In this document: piece after piece, positions 1-13,800 of the stretch | Layout: each line of letters starts with the position of its first letter | How positions within the stretch are numbered: the stretch's first letter is position 1 | NCBI GenBank assembly: GCA_008360955.1 | Contig: LUCM01008136.1 | Location: forward strand, 293,369-357,368 | From: Fasciolopsis buskii | Taxonomy: Eukaryota; Platyhelminthes; Trematoda; Plagiorchiida; Fasciolidae | Length of the DNA stretch: 64,000 nucleotides | Reading direction: 5' to 3' | Notes under the pieces: generated by a model | Seen by the model: the letters and a program-made list of their open reading frames with translations, nothing else | Told to the model about the DNA's origin: nothing | The model's database searches: none | Position numbers and translations under genes: made by a program

Positions 1-3000
1 TCGGAAAATGATTTCTTTGTATTTAAAATCATTTTCCATGATTCGTGAAGCATCTCCTGCGGTGGAAATCAGCCTGGTAGCGTTTGACAGCTAACGATCT
101 TAACAGGTATATGAAGTTCAATGATAGGTGCATCGAATCAAAAAGGCCATTGGCAACAATCACCATTCAAGAGCTTATTTCAAGTCGCCTGGTAGAAATA
201 AGTCATATGGCTCAAGGATATGAATTGGTATTTGGAGATTTCTAAAAGAAATATAGAAAGTAGTTTGGTATTGATGTGGTTTCATTTTTGGGCAACAGTT
301 AGAAGAAGAAGGAAGACTTTTTCAACAGCTTGCATCTCAAGCCATCATCGTTCGGGCTATCGGAGAACCCACACGCATGTCCCAATCACTCCTCCGAGAA
401 TAGTAGTAAGGGGAAACATTATCATTCAGTCTGAAGTTTTAGTTATCAAGATCGTAATATAATCAGGTCCACCTGGAAACGGAATTCGGATGTTTAATGA
501 GTCACTCTCGTGACCCTACACTGGTACCTTTCAAAGATTTTTAAGACCACAACATTTTGCTGGTCTTAAAAGAATCATATAGGTTGGTTTTAAGTGAACG
601 GAGTCCTGACCGTACAATATCTTGACGCAATCCTTGAAATAATGAACCATTCAGATTTATCAATGGGACCATTCAGTGTAGAGATAGGTAAAGGTAAATT
701 TTTTATTCCGTTGAATGTGGGACAACTTGATCGGGGAATATCCTAACAGAAAAGATTGCTGACTGCAGGAGAATTTGGATGGAACGGTACATAATTTGTT
801 CGCTATTCGTCCCAATCCAATACAAGTGAAGCTTAGCGAGTTGTCCCGTTTGAAGAACACGAAATGTTTGCGGCAAAGGGACAACAGATCAAGTGTGCCG
901 GAAGAAAACTGTTATCCAGAATTATTTGTTTTCCTCCATGCGGCAGCGACTGATTACAAGCTTAAGTGTTTAAAGTTTACAGGAAGGAAGCATTTCTCTT
1001 GAAGTATTTTAAGGTGACAAATCCCTGAAATTGTTGGATCGATAATTTTCCAAGGTCCTAAGTAACTTTCTCCCTGTCTACCATATATGAGTATTCAGTG
1101 ATGCGAAGCCATACATTGTTCAGCATTCCAGACTTAGGTTGCCTCCTCATTGTTAAACCGATAGTGCGCACCAAGCACACCCATTGACAATCTTCAAACA
1201 AATCATAGCAACCAAGTGATCATACATACTGTTACTGCTGTCGTATGAATTTAATGCAGTGTGACCGTTGAAACCGAAGTTGTGCAGGCAGTGTAACCGC
1301 ATCCAACCATTTTTGTTCCAGCGACTGTGTTGTTACCGGCTCAGTCTGGCGTAAGTAGATTACCCGTTCAACATTTTCTACCACTAATTTATTGCACTTC
1401 CACACCTTTTTCACATTTGTCCCTTCTTCGTGTTGCTTAAATTTTCACACAAAACTATGGTTGTAACCGATGTTGCAATTTGATGTGATAACGGAATTTC
1501 CTCGGTGCTTATCCATTCGCCGCAAACTTATTTTATAGGGATTCTCTTCGTTACTCATAAAATAAATGTACATAAATATTTTTGTAAATGCCTGAGGTGA
1601 TCATATCAAAATGATTGTTTTCGATTACAAACTGTTTTCAAGATGCGATGGAAATATTTTACGATGTCAAACTTTGTTCGGAAGGATTTGGGTTGATTAT
1701 TTTTTTTAAAGTATTTTGCATCCTTGTATTTGGTTTGTCACAACGTTTAGTCATCCAAACATTCTTCCGAGTTGTTAATCTGACTATGCCGATTGTACAC
1801 ATAATTGTTAATCCAGGAGATTTGGGTTTTCAAAGATGATATTTCTGACGCAAACTAGTATGCCCACGACTGTAGTGAACCTTAGAAGGACAAAATTTAT
1901 TTCCACTCGATGATAGCCACGTGATTTTCAGGTTGGTCAATACGTCCATTCCTGATATTTTTACTTCTTGAGGGTGCCAGGATGACTAAGTAATGAATAA
2001 AAGATTAATAATGGTCTAAAATCAAGGTAACAGCTTGCTTCCTGAGTTGTCAAACTGGATGTCAAATGAAATGGTTGCTTGCTGCTATCTGCCATTAGAC
2101 TGTGCTGCTGGTGTGTACATCTGAAGGAACCCATATAGTTCAACACGAAACAAGTGTTCTCGACCCCATCCATTGATTTCTTTTCATTTATCACTTTTCC
2201 GGATAGCGGCAGAGACATTTTCTCAAAAGTGTCGCTGAATTTAGTTCAACGACATTATGTGGAATCCAAAGTCCCAAACGTGCATGAATACCGTGTTACT
2301 TACGATTTTGCCATCGCTGTTACCAAAGTAATTTTGTGATAACTTCTGAAGAATGGCTTATTAAAAATTTAAATAAATCATCCGGATATACGTTCTCAGA
2401 AAAAAGAGTTGCGCAAGGAAATCAACTCACGTAGGTCGGTCTAAAATGATTACCAATGTATGGTTTATTCACGCAAGAATGCAGAACTGCTGAAATGATA
2501 AGGACAGAAATTACTTTCGTCAAACTTAAGGGACATTTTCGTCACCACTTCTATTCTGCTGAGCCGAAAACGGATAGTGCTGGCCATGATGTCACGGACG
2601 CCAAATCATAAGCAATCTGCACTGGCCGCACAAAATTTAAAACCACGTTTATTTTGTTATGAAACAGAAATTAAAAATCTCAAAGCCTGTTAATTCGGCG
2701 ATCGATTGATTTTCTCTTGTGGGTGCATAGTGGGTTATGAGCAATGACAGTCTCAAAAAGGGGAATATGAAGAGAGAAGTGCTCTTGGAAACGCTACCCT
2801 ACCTTGACCAAAACTGTTGGTTCTTGAAGGTCACATGGTCATCCGTTTTACCGTACTCAGCCACAGGAAGCACGTAGTAGAATCTTATATGAAATGTTCC
2901 ATCAATTAAACGAGTTGACGTCACGTGTAGATACGACAGGTTTTCAGCGTGGCACGTTATGCCATTATTAATGAAACTTTTTTTCATACAATGGCGTAAA

Positions 3001-5726
3001 AAATTGTCATCTTAATAGTTTGTCCTTTAGTTTGTGAGCAGATGTACAACCTGGAGTTTATTTATTTGTTAAGTCCTAATGACAACAAAGACTACTATTC
3101 GCGTTCGAAGTAAATATTAGCATGTTTGAATTGGTCCGTATCACTGCATTTAAGCAAATTACTTACATTTTTTACAATGGATTTTCAAACAAAAAAATAA
3201 TTTCATTGTTGAACCACCTAAAACTCTATCGCTTTTGGTCGGTGCTATTTTGCTTGAGTTGTACATTTCGAATTACATTTGACGCGTCTGACTGTGTGTA
3301 AAGCTCTCAACTCTTTCCGCTTACTGTCCCTAACGTTTCCGACACCACCGAACTGTTTGAACTAGAGTCTGCAAAAACTAGCTGCAGATTCTTTACACAA
3401 ATAATAAATTAATTACCGCGGATTACGCTGTTCGATAATTGATGCCATTCTACATGGAGCTGAGAAGAAACACTCAGAAAACGGACAAGTCGAAGCAAAC
3501 CTCAAACAACCTTTGTGCTAGTTGTTATCCAATCTCTCCTGCGGTCTTATTTAGTAAAAAGACTCCAACCAGCTTTCAGTGTCACTATCGAAATGGTTTC
3601 ACCAGTTGAAGCTGTGGGTTACTTGGAAAGCTGCTGAAAACTGATTTATGTGCACATGTCCACACAAAAGAAAACAAATGTAGGCCGCAATAAACATTGC
3701 ATACCACAGATTTCTCACCTCCAATCTATTTACCGTCCAGTCAAATTAAATAGACAGATAGGAGAACATGTCTCCCTCGACAAGTGAATGTCTGGAGAAT
3801 TCTGGTAGTTGAAAGATCGCCACATAAACCTTTCCTCATACCACTTGAGCAGCATAGGAATGCATAATATTTATTAACTTGTAATTACGTTTCCTTATGG
3901 TTTAAGCCCGGGATTTTTCAATCGAATCACAGTTTATCGCTAGTTCGTTTGTTTCAGTTAACGAGCACAGAATAATGCTGGTGAAATAAGGACAGTTGGA
4001 ACGGAGCGAGAATTAGAAAAGTGCGTCGGACGTCAACCTGCCTGCAATGTGCTGTTTCACACAAATCCAATTGGGTTGCCGTGAAAAGTCACTAAAGTGT
4101 CTGTTCTGGTAAAAATAACAAGCGCAAGAATTTCCTCAGTGCTACGAAGAAATATCTGTGGCGTTTTGCAGTTATGAAAAACTTTTCAGCGGTTGTGAAT
4201 TCGCTATTTGTACCCGGCAAAAGAACACATGGATCTGAAAGAGTAAATATCATTTACTAAGGCATATTGACCATGTAGACAGTCAGACCCATGCTAAATA
4301 TTGTTAGATCTCTCGTAGATTCGTGTATAGAGCGCACACACTGCCAGAGTTCTAAATTCACCTGAACGAGCTAATTTGAAATTGTGATTATTGCTTAATC
4401 TGTCCAGTTTCATGGGATGAGCAAAATATTTCTCACAGGTTCATTAAACTATTGTTTCTGATTAGAAAATTGTACATGATTGTTCTTTTTGTTTGGCCAT
4501 TAAGACCTCTTGTAATTTTGATGCCTTACGGCCGAATAAACAAGTTAGATTTGAACCGACATGTTGACATGTTTTAAACTGAATCTGCATGATGTTTTTA
4601 GGGAATCATGGAGGAAATTTTGACATACCTAGTTGATGCCTTGTCAGAAGCCCCAGGTTGTTGTTGCTGTGAAACCCAACACAACCACTTAGTCGATTAT
4701 CTTGAATCGTTTAGCAACCTATAGGAGGTTAGACGACAGAAAGTGGACTGTGCGATCTTCCCAACTTTTAGCCTGTCTCAGCGTAATTTGAATAAACTCG
4801 TGATATTTTTAACAGCGTTCTAAGGTTGATAAAATTGTCACTCCTGGCACAAGCTCATTCACCTCATTTTCTGTTACCAATTACAGTTATATGTATATGA
4901 AGCGAAATGGAATTATATCTTTTATCCGGTTGCTCCTTGACTAAATTTAAATAGAAGAAATAGAATTTTGATGGATAGCAAACATCTCGGTACAGGAAAT
5001 TTGTGATTAGTTCCATGGGTGAATTTGAGTGGAATGATATCGCTGCGCTTCTCGTTGATGCGTCGTTTTTCTCATAACTGTGTACGCTAAAAACGTGACA
5101 ACACTAGCTGCTTGTCGCACACATTATGTGCGTGACTGTCCCCGTACTCTGCTGCAATTTGCGGTGGAATGTTGCCAAAATTATTACTGATAGCAATGAA
5201 AAACAAATCGATTGGGCACGTTTACGATTGTAATTCTTCTGAGTCCTAATTCCCCACAAACATTGTTCGAGTTAAAAAAGGAAGTAGGACAATATTATTT
5301 CGGCCCGGTTGCGGCCTAAAGAATACCAGGATTAGTCATTAGCCTTCAACCAATTTTAGATGGCGAACTGTGAGCTTATGCTCGCGAACCGTTAACTAAT
5401 ACTCGTTGTCCTCTTTCGGTTTCAGCGTTTGAAAACTGCCGTGTCAGGTGTAATCACGACTCAACGTCCGGAGATAAAAGCATTGAAACAAACAAAGGCA
5501 ATAGTTTCACGGTCGCCAGCAGATTGCAAAGAAACAAAGAAAGTGCCTTAACTATTTGACTGGTAGTTAAGTGCAATAAATTGCCAACCACATGAGGTAC
5601 AAACCCGCAGACTTGTTAGCGATTGTCTGATACCGTGAGACAAGTTGGACTGGATTATCGTCCACATGGTCAAAAATATGAAATGGTAAAATGCAGAGAG
5701 TTAAACAGATGAAGGTGTAAAAACTC

Positions 5727-5742
5727 ATATGTATATATATAA
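5727..5742. repeat. Short alternating TA repeat
   Basis: A short run of alternating T and A follows CATATG. It is a minor simple-sequence tract with no associated gene signal. Confidence 0.6.
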
Positions 5743-8373
5743 TAGAAAAAATAGCTAACGGTTTTGCCAGCAAACAACGGTTGTGCACTGAAGCTAGTCA
5801 GTCCTTTTCGAATAAATTATTAGAATTAGACGAATGCCACTTTGTCCACGTCCGACTGATGAATATGTCGGACGGACATAGGGATATAAAAATAATACTG
5901 AATAGAATTTTATGCCTGTTATTATATGGAGGAAATGAACAGTCAAGCCTTACCACAATAAACTGAAATGACTTTAACGTTTACCGACCGTTTATATAAA
6001 AAAGATTACTGTTTGGTATCCTCGTGCGAGTAGAGGAAACTGCATATAGTTAAAAAATTGTGGTTATAGCAAATTTTCATGCGTGTAAATCATCTAGGAA
6101 CTAATTGTCCTCAGTATCGGCCGGGGTTCGAATTCGCGCATCGATATCAATTGCATCAATCGTTTTAGGACAATTTATTTAATTACGGTTGAATGGAACT
6201 CCAAAACATGTAACATTCACCATGATGAACGTTTCCTAATATGACTGCCTACATAGCAAACCACAGTATTGCAAATGCACGGGTTGTGTCCAACTCTGGA
6301 TTCGGACCCAGCAATGATCGAAAATTTCCCACAATGAAGTGGTTTGGACATGAGTAAAACAGGCTTTGTGAAACCTGTTAGTGATTATTCCAGCGTAAAG
6401 AATTTTTTTAATAACGAGATGTTGATTCGCCTTGCTCGGTGGATACTGTACATAAACGTCCACTATGGATTCATTCAATACTGCTAGTAGAACTGAATAT
6501 CAAGTTATAATTCATTCCAGTCCTTGTCACTTTAGTGTTTCAGCCGAAACTGTTGGCATCGTAGACTCATAAAGTAAAGTGGTCAGTTGACTATTATCAA
6601 ACAGTCCGTGTCACAGCATTTTTAAATAAAGATCACACGGTTAGACTGACTTTTCGTCAGCAAAGGAAATGAACCACAAGGGATAAATATATCAGCATTC
6701 AGTCAAAAACCTCATTGCGCTGGCAGAAATTGCCGTAGGTGCATCAACTACAATCAGTGGAATCAAGTGCAAGCAAATTTCCAAAAGAAGGTTTTGCAGG
6801 TAACTTGTAGCGGTTTTTGGTTACTTCAACCACGCAGGGATAAGGCGCCTTTTCTTCCGACTGTTGGAGCTTTTGGCTTGGGGGCATTCCACTGTTAAAT
6901 GCCGTTTTTCTACCTAGGTGTATTGTTGCAACAGTCGACTCATTTTCGCTGTCCAAAAATAGTTCTATTTAACAAGATTTATTTCAGGAGGCTGTGGAAT
7001 AAATTTTACTTCCTCTCTAGAGCTGATTGGCTTGGGGCTAATACTTTGGTACGGACTCCCGCTAATCAGATTGTCGCAGATACAATGAAGTGTATACATT
7101 CTTCTGACTGTAGCTGATAGTTGAAATATGCAAACCCCTGAAACTGTGGTCCGAAGATCCGATGTTTGTTCCGTCATGAATGGAAAGTGTTGTTGATGCC
7201 AAGGGGTTACAAGTGATATCCAAATAAATTTTTGTGTATGCCCATAATGACTTCCCAATCAGAACAGCGTTCCTAATCTACAATGGTAAAATCAAACATG
7301 GACTAGTCTCCATTTCAAGATTCATTTCAAAATATATTAAATAGCTTTGAGAAACAGTGAAGATATTTTGGTTTTACTCGCTTTTGATATGCAATCAAGC
7401 TAGTCTCAATGTTGACTGATCAACCCACGCGGTTCCGTGATAGTTACCGGAAACTTCACCAAGATTAGGAGCGCGAGCAGGCTAGCTCAAAATTTCCAGT
7501 TTTACTGTATGAGCATTTTAACATGTTAGTTCTCTGAATCAAAAAGCTGGAAAATTCCTCTACACGCGTCTTATATAAGCAACCTGCAATTACTGCATAC
7601 GAAATAGTTTCGCCTTGGAAAGCACAGTCATTAAAACAAGAGTTTCTGTTTTCATGCCGGGAAGAGGCAACAAAATATTCATGATTTCCCCATCTAAATC
7701 TAGAAGAATACTCGGTATATTTAGAGGGAATGTATATTTCCAAAACTGATTATTTTTCGTCCAAGTTACTTGTGTATGAAAGGAACCAAAGAACGATCGC
7801 GTAAAATTAAACGGAACAGCCATTCGGTAACATTGGATACAGGAAGACGAATTATCTTTCTTGCTGTTTGTCTTTTACCAACTGAATTTAAGCCCCAAAG
7901 AAAACGTAATCCGAGCAAAAGTCACATAACTCGGTTTGTCACAGTTTTCCACGTCATTCGAAAGTGAAGCCTATTTTTTTGTATGCATTATACTAAAATA
8001 ATTCATCCATCCGTGACTTATGGCTGCTGAGCGTCTCCCTTCTCCGCCACGCCGATGAGCAGTTTGCAAATTGCACAGGGACCATTGGGTTTGTTAGACC
8101 TACCCTTGTTTTACAGTTGGTCCCATCTGATCGGTTTGTTTTTTTCTCTTTCTGACAACAACTGACAGAGGGGACGATACAACCGACGTCTGTGACCAGA
8201 TGAATGATACGCCATAAAAAACGCAAAAGCATTTTGTGTTGGGCACAAATGTACCACAGAAACCAGTGACAGGGAATCACTCTGGTGATTATGAAATTTA
8301 GAAAAACTTTTGAAATGTTAGTCTATTTAATGTCACACTACTACAGAAGACCATGTTTCTCTACTTCATAACC

Positions 8374-8393
8374 ATCAACAAGAGTTTGTTGAT
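8374..8393. repeat. Perfect 8-bp hairpin
   Basis: ATCAACAA and its exact reverse complement TTGTTGAT are separated by the four bases GAGT. No T-run follows and no gene is next to it, so a terminator role is not supported. Hairpins this small occur by chance in 64 kb. Confidence 0.55.
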
Positions 8394-9845
8394 TGTCAAT
8401 CTGTACTACTATTAACTTGCAACTAGGATGAGAAGAAATTTTGTTGGCTTCTCAATTATTGGGGCAAATGAGGAAAGTCAGCTAGCTTGTCTTGAAAAAA
8501 ACTGTTGGAAACACTGATTGAAGTAAGTAGGAGGGTGTTTCGTTTCAGCGCTGTGGACAGACCAGTGACCGAATTGGGAATCATCATTTTTTCTGCTCGC
8601 AGAGGACGGCAAACCCACTGGAACCGTGCCTCATTAATGTATACAACTTAACCGCATCTAAATACACAAGCGTCATTGCATGGCATGTGCATACTCCACA
8701 GGGTTGGTTGTCCAGTTTTCTCGTTGCATGCAGATACATACGTAGACCACTCCAATGTCACTGAAAGCCACGTCTGATTGTATTTCAGAATTAGTGATCA
8801 ATTCATGTCTGCAAAGTCGCTTTATTTAGAGATCTTACCGGCCTAAATGTGCCTTGCGTGTACGTTAATAACAGACTGTACATGTGTTTAACTATCTGCT
8901 TCCCAGCACAAAGCATGACTCGACATACGGACATACATCTCAGTCTATCAGTCAATAGACGGGTTTAGTTTACTATAGGTTGGATTCAATCCTTCGTTCA
9001 TTAGTCTGTGGACTCGCGTCGCTTTTCCTGCATACTACCAACGGTTGAATCACTAGTTTCGCGGCCACCCTATTTTGAGGAGAAATAACAGTACTAATCT
9101 GACTATTAATACTCACAAACTATTTCAACGATCATCCAACCAGTTTACGAGGAAAATCACTAAAATCACGAAATAAATACTTATCGACTGAATTTTATCC
9201 AAACGTCGCTCATTTCGTTACCCCGTGGGCTGACTCTTCTATAATTTGCCACCTCTGTTACATTCTGCAATGTATTTTACTCAATACTTAAAATTCTTGA
9301 TTTCTACGGCTCCCTATGTTGAACAGTGCTCAAAAATTTCGGTACTTATGAAGTAATAAAAAAATTCACAAATATTTAAAGTAGTGCAGCATGTTGATTC
9401 CTACTGTTGCTAAAATCTTCGAAAATTTTTTCTTATTAACCAGTTGACTTTTGGGCCAAATCAGAAGTAACTGAACAACACTGTATGTATTCAAGTCCTA
9501 CCTTCGATTTGTTCACTTCGTGGTCCACCGTCTTTCATTGTTTTATTGACTTTGTGGAGCTCAGTTCAGCAGGGTACTTCTTGGTAAAAAAAAAGCCCAA
9601 TGCGAGTTGCCTAATCTAAAAAGAATACAATTTTCAATCGCAGTTCAATTGGAAGAGTATTACCGAAACCACTGCAGCACGTGATTCGTCCGCGAAAGCG
9701 ATGGCTTTCAATCAGTCACGTGAAAGGAGACAGATAAACGAACCGTAGAGAACAGTGATGTGAATGAAAAACGAACAGGAAGCTCATTCAAACAAATGAC
9801 ACTTGAGATCACATATGCACATACACACATGTATCCTTTTTGAAC

Positions 9846-9864
9846 CGTGGTTTCGATAACCACG
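9846..9864. repeat. Perfect 7-bp hairpin
   Basis: CGTGGTT and AACCACG pair perfectly around a five-base loop (TCGAT). There is no flanking gene or regulatory context, so it is recorded only as structure. Confidence 0.5.
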
Positions 9865-10463
9865 CATAATCCTCTTGTAATCTCTCCCATACTACCCACT
9901 CATCCGATCATTTTTCTGCAGACATTAAACAAACCGTACCAATCCAAGCCATAAGATTTTTAAGGTGAAAATGAAAAACAATCATTGAAAGGTAGCGCTT
10001 CTGTTTCTTTCAAATTATTTTTTTCTTTTCCAATAACTGTCAAACTAGCGTATTTAGCACCGATATCCACGCTGTTTTTCTATTGTTTGTTTGAACGGGA
10101 ATCTCGAGGTGTGCTACAAAATCAACAAAATAATTCCTGTTAAGTCCACACAAGAATTCCATCGAAATCGGGAGCCAGATGGGATTTTATCTATAATGGA
10201 AATCCCGTTTGGTAGCAGTAGCTCAAAGGTTAAACGAAGTTTGATTATGGAATGTTCAGCTTAAGCAGTGGGTTTTCTTTCAAAATGATTGTCTTGGTTT
10301 CCCTTGGCTACGTGTCATTTACGAGATTGTTGGTAGCAAGCACAAAGTAAGTATCACGTTCATTTGTGAAGAAGCCAACTAATGAACAGACAAAATTCAT
10401 TCATGTAGAAAATGCTGCATGAGATTATTCTTCTGCAGTAGGATGACCCACGAAGGGGCATGA

Positions 10464-10823
10464 ATGCACAAGAATGACAAGACATGTGGAACAAACAGAG
10501 AACAAAAGAAAGTCAATAAAAACAAACAATGTACGTGGTTGGGGTTTGTGCAGGAATGCTCTGCCGACAAAATACCTTTATATTGTGAAATTAGCGATAG
10601 TCGTTCAATGTCACCCATGCCAAAGGGTGTGTCTAAACATCCGCGTGTGGTTCAGTTCACGGGGCACGGCAATGCACAGATAGTCTACAGACGAGTAACG
10701 GCGCTTCTTGGTTGGGCTCAGAGGCATCATCGGAAATGGTTTCCAATTCCTTTCGAAAATGGCAAGCTGCAAATTTTGCTCTCTGTCAGTATCGATATTT
10801 CAGATATTATGAGACGGCGATAA
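10464..10823 (+). CDS. Open frame of 119 codons, unknown, probably not a gene
   Basis: This ATG-started frame encodes 119 residues and is one of the longest in the window. The product is basic, with a Lys/Asn-rich start (residues 1-22), no predicted signal peptide or membrane segment, and no motif I recognise. A second plus-strand frame (10474-10683) and a minus-strand frame (10397-10618) are open over much of the same DNA, which is what random sequence gives. Its length is within the range expected by chance at this composition. I keep it only because it starts with ATG and is long for the window; a spurious frame is the likelier reading. Confidence 0.1.
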   Translation: MHKNDKTCGTNREQKKVNKNKQCTWLGFVQECSADKIPLYCEISDSRSMSPMPKGVSKHPRVVQFTGHGNAQIVYRRVTALLGWAQRHHRKWFPIPFENGKLQILLSVSIDISDIMRRR

Positions 10824-13800
10824 TACGTGACTTTCGCTTGTAGCTGATGTCGATAGTCTTTTCATTTAAGTTATTACTACAGCTTAAATCATGCTGTACG
10901 CCAGGGCAATAAGTTTATTTGTCTAACTTTGTGTTCACCTCCTCTGTTTTGCACACCTGTTCAGCAATTGAATAGTTCATTACAGCATTCAAGTTTGATA
11001 ATATTTTATCATGTACAATACAACAACCAACTTTGTTATTTCTTCATCATCAATACCACCATTGTCATCAGAAGCAGCAGTGTAGAAGCACAATTAGATC
11101 GACTGGACTTGATAACCTTATCAAGCATGCTTTGAATCCTCTTCCGCTAACAACTGGCCTGTCTGCAACTGTTCAGATGTCCTCCATTTCTGCTCATTTT
11201 CCATGTTTGGAACTCCCTAGGTGGCAAACATTGGGTTACTTCTTTACTATTCTTAGCGGGCGTATCCAGTACACATGAAGTCCCGTGGTATTTGTAATAG
11301 AAACAGTCCTATTTGAATCACAATTGCAAAAGAGAAAGTCTTTCATTTCTGAGCGTTTTCTTGCAGAATTTTAGGAGGAGCAACATGAATGTAAAGTTTC
11401 CTGGCAACAAACAATGGTATAAGTTTGCAATCACTTCGCAAACTGCGTCCCTAGTCAGAAACCAAAACCCAGTATATTGTCTGAGCTAGGCTTTCCGAAA
11501 ATTTCCTGAAAGTAAACTTCAAGCAAATATGGAGATTATTTATAAATTAGTCAGAAAAATGCGCAGCAAGACAGGTTTCTCAAAAAACAACATCCACGAC
11601 TTACAATACGAGCGGCCCCAAAAACCGTTTGTCCAAGGGTGATATCCAAAAGAGGCGCATATGCCGGTATATCACAGTGCTGAATATCTAAACCAGTCAG
11701 CAAATCGTTCAACGAGGCCACAATTCAACTGATTTCTTGCAGCAAGCCCTAATTACAATTGAAATTCAAAGAAACCCGTCTGTTCCGTTGGCTTCATTAT
11801 GCCCTTCACCAGCTCTCGCCACCACGGGACGTAATACTTAGGTAAAACATGTGCACATCTACCCAGTCGAATTCCAAAACTTTGTTTCACTTGACTGAAC
11901 AAATGGGACAATAAAATGATATCCGTCCCATACAATTAATACGGGCCATGCTCCAAAGCAGAGTGAATTATTAATTTGGTTCTGAACAAAACTAATAATA
12001 GTAAGACCACTAGTAGTATCATTATGAACATGCAGCAGGATCAGACCGGATAAAATTGGCTAACTGGGCCAGCGATTTTCGACAAACCTTGAATTATTTG
12101 ACCCCAACTAATATCGTGAATTTAAAAGGCGCAAGGACATTTTTGCCTTGAGTTTTCCGGGTTCCATTTTTATTCGTATCATGAACCCAATGTCCCTTTC
12201 TTGCGATTCTTTTACCATGTCGTTAGCATTTTCCATTACCAACTCTTACTGAACGACTACGATTGAAATGTCTTATCCCGTTAATACTTTCTTAGCTGTC
12301 TTAATATTGCTGCTTCAAAATGATTAAAAACAACATTATATTGCATTTCTGTGATGATCTGAATTCGATTACCGCCAGATAGATCAGGTTTAGCAATCAG
12401 AGTTTGACATAAATTTCTGCCCACATATAGTCATACCGGGTTTACAGCAACCTCTGGACTAACACTAAACGGTACGAAGCATGGGTATCATTTTCTCGGA
12501 ATATTAGTCATCTATTGTTGCTTAAGAGCGGAAAGTCAAGGAATGACTTTTGTCCCCCTGTTTGATACTTTCTCTTGAGTTCCTCGACTAAAACCTTTAT
12601 GCACAACTGGACAAACGATCAAGGCTGTGAAAGTACGACTGATGTATACACATATATATACTTGAATGCATGTGAATACATGCAGGTATTGTCAAATTTT
12701 GTGCAACAAGTGTCATATGAACACTTTCCGCTGCCAAAGACAACAACCCAAGGAAACAAACCTTTGAATTTTATTCAGCAAACTTAGATTAACTTTTCCG
12801 ACAATAAGCAGTAAGCTTTGGTATTATCTGGCCAGTAAAAAGGCTGAAAGTTTAGTCCATGTCTCATTTTTGTCACCACTGGCATGCCATAACCGTGAGG
12901 CATTACAAGCCGGCTTGAGACAATGATGTGAAAATATTTCACAGTAATTCACAGCGAGGTTCGCACTGTTAAAAACTGAGCACTAATAAATGCTGGCAAG
13001 CGATATGGCCCGCCTCTGCTCCTGAGTACTGATTGGTCATTATGATTTCATGTCCACCTACTCCAGTACGGAATTGCTTTTACCTCATATTCCAAAAAAT
13101 TTCGAAATCTCAAGGTCAGTATCCATTGTTTAGATATCTCATTAAATTGTTACACCAGTAACGAAATTTTGGTGGGATCAAGATTCAGGCTGAGGTATAC
13201 TTTTACACAAGGCATACTGCGGGTCCTGGTATAATTTTAACAAATTTGCATCTAGCGGAAAGAAAACCACTCTGCGTAAGACATGTTCAATAAATTCTGG
13301 CAGAATGAAAAACAGACTTCTTTCGCTGGCCTTTTCGCTTCTTGATATTGCATGTTTCCTGGTAGTCAAGAACATATTTCCGTCATTACGACGCTAAAAG
13401 TTTCCCTACTAGTGATACATACTTTTCTGATCCGGTTCGAAGGTTTTGCGCATTTTGTTCGTGCAAGATTGAGCGCGGTGAAAAGAAAGAAAAAAGTCAG
13501 ACAATTTTTGGTTAACTTTCTTCTGGAAATGTTCAGTGTGTAAGTGTTCCGCCGGTCACCGCATACCATGCATCCAACCACAAAATTAATGTGTTGTAAG
13601 ATTGAAGTAGTCAGCTTTTCCCACTAATACTTATGCTCCGTATTTTCTTACACGAACAAGCCAAATTGTATATCCACTGACACTCAGAGCGTGGAATATC
13701 GTTCCAGTCTATCAGGACAATGGCACGCAACATATCTGCATCAGAACTAGAGAAAATGTTTTAAATGAGTACAAGCAACTTTTTGGTCACTTTCAAATTT

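Larger units (their letters stand above)
1..10463. other. No recognisable gene; unique-looking non-coding DNA
   Basis: No gene is supported in this stretch. Open frames here stay below about 100 codons, overlap on opposite strands and resemble no family I know. The only structure seen is small: an AT-alternating run at 5727-5742, an imperfectly tRNA-like B-box sequence at 6125-6135 inside a 9-bp inverted repeat (6103-6111 with 6167-6175), two short perfect hairpins (8374-8393 and 9846-9864) and a run of nine A at 9586-9594. It could be intergenic or one large intron. Confidence 0.6.

Noticed and set aside
6103..6175. B-box-like GGTTCGAATTC inside a 9-bp inverted repeat, possible tRNA or SINE
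   Set aside because: Cloverleaf stems do not form and B-box-like octamers are expected several times in 64 kb; a weak A-box-like word 58 bases upstream is not enough.
9586..9594. A-runs (also 61826-61835) as retrotransposon poly-A tails
   Set aside because: Runs of nine or ten A are short, and no element-like sequence precedes them.
10891..11000. VRQG-like reading (GTACGCCAGGGC) followed by CSPPLF, resembling a LINE reverse transcriptase
   Set aside because: The expected residues after VRQG are missing or displaced by about 20 bases, the following catalytic box is absent, and a 12-base resemblance is easily produced by chance.
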